Source of the DNA: a virus
DNA length: 46,541 bases
Strand: one strand, 5' to 3'
Virus record (IMG/VR): IMGVR_UViG_3300042383_000676
Location: 1-46,541 of that record
In this document: in pieces, positions 41,562 to 46,541 of the stretch
How the letters are laid out: every line of letters begins with the position of its first letter
Numbering within the stretch: position 1 is the stretch's first letter
Program-made: the position numbers and the translations under genes
The notes under the pieces: generated by a model
The model's input: only the letters and a program-made list of their open reading frames with translations
Databases searched by the model: none
Told to the model about the DNA's origin: nothing

Positions 41562-43879
41562 TAAAATTTCCCTGATCCAAATTGTGGTGTAATCATATCC
41601 GCACCTGTATTTTTTACTAATGTGTTCATCTTTGATGATCCCATACTATATTCTGTATCTACCGATAATCCTTTGTCGGTTACTGGCTGCAATGAGGCAG
41701 TTAACAATTCTTTTGCTTTTGGTTCATCTTGATTATTCTGACCTCTCAGTCTGTTAGCAGTTAACGTTTGTTTAAAAAGGCCACCTTTAAACTCACTTCT
41801 AATGTTTGTCAATCTATATAACCCACTAAATCTCTGGCACAATTTATTATTCTTAAGATTATACATCCCTGTTGATGAGTTTATATCAGTAGGAGTTCTA
41901 AAATTTATAACAATATGAACTTCTCCATTTTGATAGTGCATACTACCATCTTTCGTAATATTCATTTTATCTTCTTTATCCGTAAAATTACCAGTACCAC
42001 TATTAGAAATATAATACGGATCACCTATAATGTCGCATGTTATATTCATCATATCCATTGAATTAATTACCGCGTCATGAAATATTTTTGCAGCTCGTGT
42101 AGCTGCAATATCACCACTTGTTCCACCAATATTATCATTGGATGTCTTGGTATTATCATATTTTGTAGATGATGCATCAATAGAATCATCATCACCAGAT
42201 GGTGGAGAAACTGATGAAGTACCATTTTGTGATGATGGTTTATCAGCTACTTTAGAGGCTTGTTGTGATGACACAACATCGCCGTTATAAATGTAATTAT
42301 CGGTGGCCATTGATGTATAAAATGCATTATGCATAGTAAATTCAAATCTTATTAAATCTACGTTTTTACCAGTGTAAATATAATTGTATTCCTTAACTGC
42401 TTGCTTAGTTAATTCCTCAATTCCAGGTGCTGGAGCATTCGGTGCCATAGTTTTACTAGCATGTACATAATATGGTATTACTCTATATACAATTAATTTT
42501 GGAACTTGACCAGTTATTTTTAAATTTTCATCTGTTACAATGTGGTACGCTTGTGTATCAATTCTCCACCACTGATACATCCCTTCGGGGGTTAATTTTT
42601 CAAATTTTAAAACATCATTTGGAATGTTGCTTTTTATCATTACTTGATTGATTGCATTAATAATGTCAGAATCTTGGGCAAATTTAAAATCAACTGATCC
42701 AGGTTTAGCAGCAACTTTTGATCTATTATGTGATTTAGTTTTTGGATTCCATACATCATTGTCTAATGCAAATGGTGCATCCCCACTCCTATCTTTATTG
42801 TAATTCATCGTTGCTTTACCTAATGCATTACAAGTACCATCGTTCTGCACAATACTCGATACAGTTGAATTTGATGATATCTTTACATCAACTCGTTTTA
42901 CACCAAGTGTTTTAAATATTTCGTCATTATTTGCCGAGGTTGGATTTTTTGTTGCACCATCTTTGGTTTCAGTATTACCTGGTTTAGTTACCGATGATCC
43001 AGCACCACTGGATGAAATATTAGTTGGAAACATTATTAATATTTCATCTGGAACTTTTACTATTTTTTTATCTTTTAATTGTTTTAATCTGGCATTGACA
43101 ACTTGTTGTAGACTTTTTGGGCCGCTTTGTAACATCTCTTGGACAGTACTACCTGAAACAGTAGTATCGGTTTTAAGCTTTTTATATTCATCATTTAATG
43201 CTTTACCAGCAGTAGTGTATCCTTGAATAGTATATACACTTCCTGCTTCAGTTACTTTCATGTTGCATGTATTGAAATGAAATGTAATAAATTTAGTAGT
43301 ATTTGGTATTTTAACCATCTGACCATTTTCAGTATTACCTCTAAATTCAATTGATAACAAATAGGGAGCTTCGTTCCAATTTTTATACTTTTGATTATAT
43401 GCAGCTACCTGCACTGCTTGCATAAACATTCCCATACTATATGGTTCTATTACTGTAAATTCAAGCGTGGTATTTGTTGTATTGCCATGATCATTTGAAA
43501 ATGACGCATAACCATCAATTACTAAATCATCGATGAAAAAATCAAATTTACCACCATCTAAAGTAATTCTATCGTTTGGTTGCATACTTGCAGATTTACA
43601 TATTAATGGTGGCATTTTTCCAGCAATATACGATTTATCTGGATGATTATATCCATTTGCATCTAAACAACTCAAACTAATAATATATGAATATGATGCA
43701 TATTTGTGTAAAGGATTTGCGATTGGCAACTTTGTATCAGACTTTCCAGATTTTCCGGTTGGACTTGAAAAAATCTTACCTATTCCATCAGTAACTGATG
43801 AAATTGCACCAGATATTGCTGAAACTGGTGATATGTTATCTAATACATGCGTTACACTTGGTATATTTGTTGCTCCCAT
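41561..43879 (-). CDS. Probable baseplate hub protein (gp27-like), 772 residues
   Basis: It lies directly upstream of gp5, where the gp27-type hub gene is expected. Residues about 50-230 look like a tail-tube-type beta domain: KYASYSYIISLSCLDANGYN, FDFFIDDLVIDGYASF, then TLEFTVIEPYSMGMFMQAVQ. A middle part is Lys/Thr/Ser-rich with linkers (about 285-330 and 545-590), and the last 150 residues again contain beta strands and RFSGLYRLTNIRSEFKGGLF, typical of hub proteins binding gp5. T4 gp27 is only 391 residues, so this is a doubled-size version. No enzymatic motif is seen. The identity rests on context and general pattern, not on an alignment. Confidence 0.65.
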   Translation of the reverse strand: MGATNIPSVTHVLDNISPVSAISGAISSVTDGIGKIFSSPTGKSGKSDTKLPIANPLHKYASYSYIISLSCLDANGYNHPDKSYIAGKMPPLICKSASMQPNDRITLDGGKFDFFIDDLVIDGYASFSNDHGNTTNTTLEFTVIEPYSMGMFMQAVQVAAYNQKYKNWNEAPYLLSIEFRGNTENGQMVKIPNTTKFITFHFNTCNMKVTEAGSVYTIQGYTTAGKALNDEYKKLKTDTTVSGSTVQEMLQSGPKSLQQVVNARLKQLKDKKIVKVPDEILIMFPTNISSSGAGSSVTKPGNTETKDGATKNPTSANNDEIFKTLGVKRVDVKISSNSTVSSIVQNDGTCNALGKATMNYNKDRSGDAPFALDNDVWNPKTKSHNRSKVAAKPGSVDFKFAQDSDIINAINQVMIKSNIPNDVLKFEKLTPEGMYQWWRIDTQAYHIVTDENLKITGQVPKLIVYRVIPYYVHASKTMAPNAPAPGIEELTKQAVKEYNYIYTGKNVDLIRFEFTMHNAFYTSMATDNYIYNGDVVSSQQASKVADKPSSQNGTSSVSPPSGDDDSIDASSTKYDNTKTSNDNIGGTSGDIAATRAAKIFHDAVINSMDMMNITCDIIGDPYYISNSGTGNFTDKEDKMNITKDGSMHYQNGEVHIVINFRTPTDINSSTGMYNLKNNKLCQRFSGLYRLTNIRSEFKGGLFKQTLTANRLRGQNNQDEPKAKELLTASLQPVTDKGLSVDTEYSMGSSKMNTLVKNTGADMITPQFGSGKF

Positions 43880-43880
43880 A

Positions 43881-44183
43881 TTATAACCCCAATACTGATA
43901 TTAAACTGCTGCTTTTTGGAAGATATATTTGTTTTCCTGGAATAAAATCAAATATTGGATCTTCCAATACATCTAAATTTCGTTGAATAAATACCCACCA
44001 TAATGTAGAATCACCGTAAACGTCAAACGCTAATAAGTCTGGTCTATAAGTGTATTGTGGTTCAATTGTATACAAATAATCATCTACCTCTGCACTAACT
44101 GGCCTAATTGCCAATATATCCAAATAATTTTGATTAACTGGGGTTGTGTACCATGGACTAGTACTAGAATATTTTGCTGCCAT
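43881..44183 (-). CDS. 53: Baseplate wedge protein gp53
   Basis: A 100-residue LysM-like baseplate wedge protein. The diagnostic series is intact: IEPQYTYRPDLLAFDVYGDS (about 46-65), LWWVFIQRNLDVLEDPIFDF (67-86), then a final IYLPKSS segment. In T4 gp53 connects neighbouring wedges, binding gp6 and gp25. It is shorter than T4 gp53 (196 residues), as in many cyanophages. ATG 44183 overlaps the gp48/54-like stop by one base (TAATG), and the hub gene follows after 1 base. Confidence 0.93.
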   Translation of the reverse strand: MAAKYSSTSPWYTTPVNQNYLDILAIRPVSAEVDDYLYTIEPQYTYRPDLLAFDVYGDSTLWWVFIQRNLDVLEDPIFDFIPGKQIYLPKSSSLISVLGL

Positions 44184-45184
44184 TATATATACCCCACTGA
44201 ACTATTCATGTATCCGCCTGTAACAAATTTATCGAGACTAAACTTACGCACACTATCTCTACTGTATATTGGTTGTAATGTAACTTCGATTGAACTTTTA
44301 GTTGGAACATGAGCTGTACCACTATCGGTGCCACCAACACCAAATGTACCGAGTACACCAGATACTTGCCCAACCGTACCAGCAACACTACTCAATGCAC
44401 CAGTAATTCCCGATAATCCATTAACTGCACCACCGATGGTGTCAAACAATCCACCCATTTGATCAGATATTGCAGATATTTCACTTGCCATACTACCAGC
44501 TACATGGCACCCAATATAATCACTACTAGCATCTAATTGAACAGACATTTTTGTAACTACAACTGGTACATTTTTAAATACATAATGTCCATATCCATTA
44601 AGATGTACGATTGGTGGTGGATTTCCTGCTTTTGGATCGCTGCCGGTGAACATTTTGGTTAATGATCTTAAATAATGAACCATAGCTATCCAATATAACC
44701 CTTGTGTGGAATCCTCAACATACATAGGTGCTTGAATTTGGATTGTTCCAGGATCACTATTTTGATAATATTGGAACATATAATTGTTATGCACTACTGA
44801 TTGCGTACCGTACCTTGCACCACTCGCTATTGTAATTTGGGGTGTGTACGGGAATATCAACCCACCAGCTTGTTTCAGTGGTGCCATAACTGGACTAGAT
44901 TTAAAGCTGGACCAATTCGCCAAGCTTAATCGCACTCGCCAATCATCAGCATTTTCATCGCCTCCGAATGATGCAACTGCTCCTAAAATATCACCCACCG
45001 CTTCTGCTCCAGCAGGAATGTTGATACTTCGGATCGCACTCATCACCCCACCAGAATCATAAGCAGATGATAATGCTGATCCAAGATTTCCAACGGTGTC
45101 AACTAAGCCAGCCGCTGATGTAATCGCGTTTTGTGCTGTACTAATAGTGGATGATAAGTCCCCACCAAGATCAAATAAACTCAT
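44183..45184 (-). CDS. gp48/gp54-like tail tube-baseplate junction protein
   Basis: First gene of the late structural module. ATG 45184 (MSLFDLGGDL) follows AAAAGGAAAAAAC and is the right start. The longer frame to 45220 starts with TTG and runs through the promoter region. The 333-residue protein has an N-terminal helical/Ala-rich segment, then a tube-like domain: WRVRLSLANWSSFKSSPVMA, YTPQITIASGARYGTQSV, QGLYWIAMVHYLRSLTKMFT. The C-terminus (SSIEVTLQPIYSRDSVRKFS) resembles that of T4 gp48 (from memory). gp48 and gp54 cap the baseplate and start tail-tube polymerisation; which of the two it equals cannot be decided. Confidence 0.78.
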   Translation of the reverse strand: MSLFDLGGDLSSTISTAQNAITSAAGLVDTVGNLGSALSSAYDSGGVMSAIRSINIPAGAEAVGDILGAVASFGGDENADDWRVRLSLANWSSFKSSPVMAPLKQAGGLIFPYTPQITIASGARYGTQSVVHNNYMFQYYQNSDPGTIQIQAPMYVEDSTQGLYWIAMVHYLRSLTKMFTGSDPKAGNPPPIVHLNGYGHYVFKNVPVVVTKMSVQLDASSDYIGCHVAGSMASEISAISDQMGGLFDTIGGAVNGLSGITGALSSVAGTVGQVSGVLGTFGVGGTDSGTAHVPTKSSIEVTLQPIYSRDSVRKFSLDKFVTGGYMNSSVGYI

Positions 45185-45203
45185 TGTTTTTTCCTTTTTT
45201 ATA

Positions 45204-45213
45204 CAGTATTTAG
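45204..45213 (-). promoter_or_regulatory. Putative late (gp55-type) promoter of the structural module
   Basis: On the minus strand CTAAATACTG; it matches GATAAATACTG of the gp6 promoter except for the first bases. The core (45207-45213) ends 22 bases before ATG 45184. It directly abuts the -35 box of the divergent gp55 promoter. Confidence 0.55.
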
Positions 45214-45242
45214 TTGACAAAATTATGTTCGTATGTTATAAT
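45214..45242 (+). promoter_or_regulatory. Early sigma70-type promoter of the gp55 gene
   Basis: TTGACA (45214-45219), 17-bp spacer and TATAAT (45237-45242), both exact consensus, 23 bases before ATG 45266. Transcription diverges from the structural module. Confidence 0.85.
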
Positions 45243-45265
45243 ACATAAACTTATAAGGATATAAA

Positions 45266-46096
45266 ATGAAAGAAACACCAAAAAATTATCTCAATAACAA
45301 GGATTTGTTATTAGAAATTCACCGATCAAAATCCTCATACTGTAGCTTTACAGACCCCTCATATCATCAATATGACATCATTTTGTATGATTTGGAAAAG
45401 ATTAACATCAGATCAGTTGCTACTGCCAAACGCAATAGAGCTAAACGATTAAGTGAAATCGAATTTGCAAAAAGAAAGGCAGCAGGTGAAAAAGTTAAAC
45501 AAGCTGATTGTGAAATCAACTATAAAAAAATCCAAAAAACAGATTTAGTGTTCAGGATTATGACATATGAGCATATACCACTGAATAATATCCGTAAAAA
45601 AAATCCAAAAACAGAAGCGGATAAAAGAGAAAAAGTAAACTTTAAACCGTTTCAACATTGGGTTTTTAACGATAATGACGAACTTGTTTGTGTTGGAAAA
45701 AGCCATTGGAAAGGCGATTTATTAACAGGGCATTTTGATAAAAATGCTGGAAAAATGACTGAAAGATTAGCAAGAATGTTGCTAATGATGTGTGAACGGT
45801 ATGGCACTAGAAGTAATGTTAGGGGTTATTCATACAACGATGAAATGCGTGGTCAAGCTATTCTACAATTGGTTAGTATTGGTCTTCAATTTGATGAATC
45901 AAAATCTGATAATCCGTTTGCATACCTAACATCATGTGTAATTAACAGTTTTGTTAGAATTATAAACATTGAAAAAAAACATAGAGAAATCAGGGATGAT
46001 ATCTTAGAAATGAATGGATTAAACCCATCATTCACACGCACGAACTCAGGCGATTACGAGTCTGGGGAACGAAGAAATAACGAAGATTACGATTAA
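45266..46096 (+). CDS. 55: Late-transcription sigma factor gp55
   Basis: A 276-residue gp55-type sigma factor that directs RNA polymerase to late promoters. The N-terminus (NYLNNKDLLLEIHRSK, residues 7-22) resembles the opening of T4 gp55. The C-terminal core, CERYGTRSNVRGYSYNDEMR, then GLQFDESKSDNPFAYLTSCV and FVRIINIEKKHREIRDDILE (about 175-250), resembles sigma region 2. T4 gp55 has only 185 residues. Here about 130-150 extra residues (LVFRIMTYEHIPLNNIRKKN, GKSHWKGDLLTGHFDKNAGK) separate the two parts, a form I recall from marine T4-like phages. AAGGATATAAA precedes ATG 45266. It probably acts on the TATAAATA-like sites found in this window. Confidence 0.92.
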   Translation: MKETPKNYLNNKDLLLEIHRSKSSYCSFTDPSYHQYDIILYDLEKINIRSVATAKRNRAKRLSEIEFAKRKAAGEKVKQADCEINYKKIQKTDLVFRIMTYEHIPLNNIRKKNPKTEADKREKVNFKPFQHWVFNDNDELVCVGKSHWKGDLLTGHFDKNAGKMTERLARMLLMMCERYGTRSNVRGYSYNDEMRGQAILQLVSIGLQFDESKSDNPFAYLTSCVINSFVRIINIEKKHREIRDDILEMNGLNPSFTRTNSGDYESGERRNNEDYD

Positions 46097-46120
46097 AATA
46101 TAATACTTTGACCCAATATG

Positions 46121-46128
46121 CATAAATA
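46121..46128 (+). promoter_or_regulatory. Possible late promoter of the GIY-YIG gene
   Basis: CATAAATA, 24 bases before ATG 46153, fits the late motif and spacing loosely. A weak early-type alternative (TTGACC at 46108-46113, TATTTA 17 bases later) overlaps it, so which one is used is unclear. Confidence 0.3.
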
Positions 46129-46152
46129 GTTATTTACACATAGGATTAAAAT

Positions 46153-46541
46153 ATGTTTATATATAAAATAACAATACTACCGATTAATAAAGTGTATATT
46201 GGGTTAGATACTAAACCTGAATATAAGAAAAATAGATGGAAAGAACATTGTCGTGAATCAATTAAAAACCCACGTGGAAAATTACACGAAAATATGAATT
46301 TATATGGCATAGATAATTGCCAGTATGAAGTTATACAAAATGGATTTAATTCGTTAGGTGAATTAGCACTTGCCGAAATAAATTTTATTAAACAGTTTAA
46401 CTCGTTTGCCGATGGTTTGAATTCCTCATTAGGTGGTGATGGTCTTGGAAAACATGCGTTTATAGATATGTCTGATGAAGAAATATCTGCGATTAGGGAT
46501 AGATTAGGTCAGCATTTTGCATTATATAATACCAATAGAGG
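46153..46541 (+). CDS. GIY-YIG endonuclease, N-terminal part (runs off the window)
   Basis: Translation from ATG 46153 (AGGATTAAAAT upstream) is open to the right edge, giving 129 residues plus. The N-terminus has FIYKIT (Tyr4 of the 'GIY' strand), KVYIGLDT (Tyr15-Ile16-Gly17 of 'YIG'), RWKEH (Arg28, His32) and LAEINFIKQF (Glu75, the metal-binding Glu), the full set of GIY-YIG catalytic positions. This is followed by GLNSSLGGDGLGKHAF and an acidic helix (MSDEEISAIRDRLGQH), compatible with a homing-endonuclease DNA-binding tail. It is likely a free-standing homing endonuclease of the T4 Seg kind. The 'GIY' Gly is Phe2 here. It sits next to gp55, a typical insertion spot. Confidence 0.85.
   Translation, partial: MFIYKITILPINKVYIGLDTKPEYKKNRWKEHCRESIKNPRGKLHENMNLYGIDNCQYEVIQNGFNSLGELALAEINFIKQFNSFADGLNSSLGGDGLGKHAFIDMSDEEISAIRDRLGQHFALYNTNR

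Noticed and set aside
45185-45220. Extended start of the gp48/54-like gene at 45220
   Set aside because: The codon is TTG, within the promoter region; ATG 45184 has a strong ribosome site and gives a natural N-terminus.
1-46541. tRNA genes, integrase, repressor or attachment sites
   Set aside because: No cloverleaf with conserved TTCRA arm and no integrase or repressor motifs were seen by eye; a tRNAscan run was not possible.

Overview
The window is a 46.5 kb piece of a strictly lytic, T4-superfamily myovirus (Caudoviricetes). It is AT-rich and almost fully coding, and I see no tRNA, rRNA, CRISPR array or lysogeny gene. Its T4 homologues (gp43, gp45, RNase H, gp55, gp48/54, gp53, gp5, gp25, gp6), plus ThyX, a MoxR ATPase and the form of its gp55, point to the branch that includes marine and freshwater cyanophages and pelagiphages rather than coliphage T4 itself. 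The host cannot be named. The near-consensus sigma70 promoters only say that a normal bacterial housekeeping RNA polymerase reads the early genes.

Layout. Positions 1-13103 (+ strand) hold replication and metabolism: the end of the family B DNA polymerase, a probable sliding clamp, several small conserved genes of unknown function, an FkbM-type methyltransferase, a 5'-3' exonuclease/RNase H, another run of small genes (5.5-8.4 kb), a MoxR AAA+ ATPase followed by a metallopeptidase-like/VWA protein, three small genes and thyX. The genes are packed with ATGA or TAATG overlaps. They are read from at least four promoters with TTGACA-like and TATAAT-like boxes, always 17 bp apart. A bidirectional hairpin terminator at 13107-13136 separates this block from the convergent structural block.

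Positions 45184-13135 (- strand) are one long late module, in reading order: gp48/54-like tube-baseplate protein, gp53, a gp27-like hub candidate, a gp5-like spike without an evident lysozyme domain, gp25, gp6, a giant 4449-residue virion protein, a 33-residue-repeat fibre protein, a subtilisin-family protease, a small structural protein, two paralogous fibre/collar proteins and a glycine-rich adhesin-like protein. Positions 45214-46541 (+ strand) carry a divergent early promoter, the late sigma factor gp55 and the start of a GIY-YIG endonuclease gene.

How it fits together: early genes are read by the host sigma70 polymerase and supply replication, dTMP synthesis and gp55. gp55 should then direct polymerase to TATAAATA-like late promoters. 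I find four or five such motifs, each 18-24 nt before a start codon. One of them (45204-45213) directly abuts the -35 box of the gp55 promoter, so the early and late transcription units diverge from a single compact control point. The most unusual contents are the giant virion protein with carbohydrate-binding-like and beta-propeller-like modules, the protease inside the fibre cluster, and the MoxR/VWA pair.
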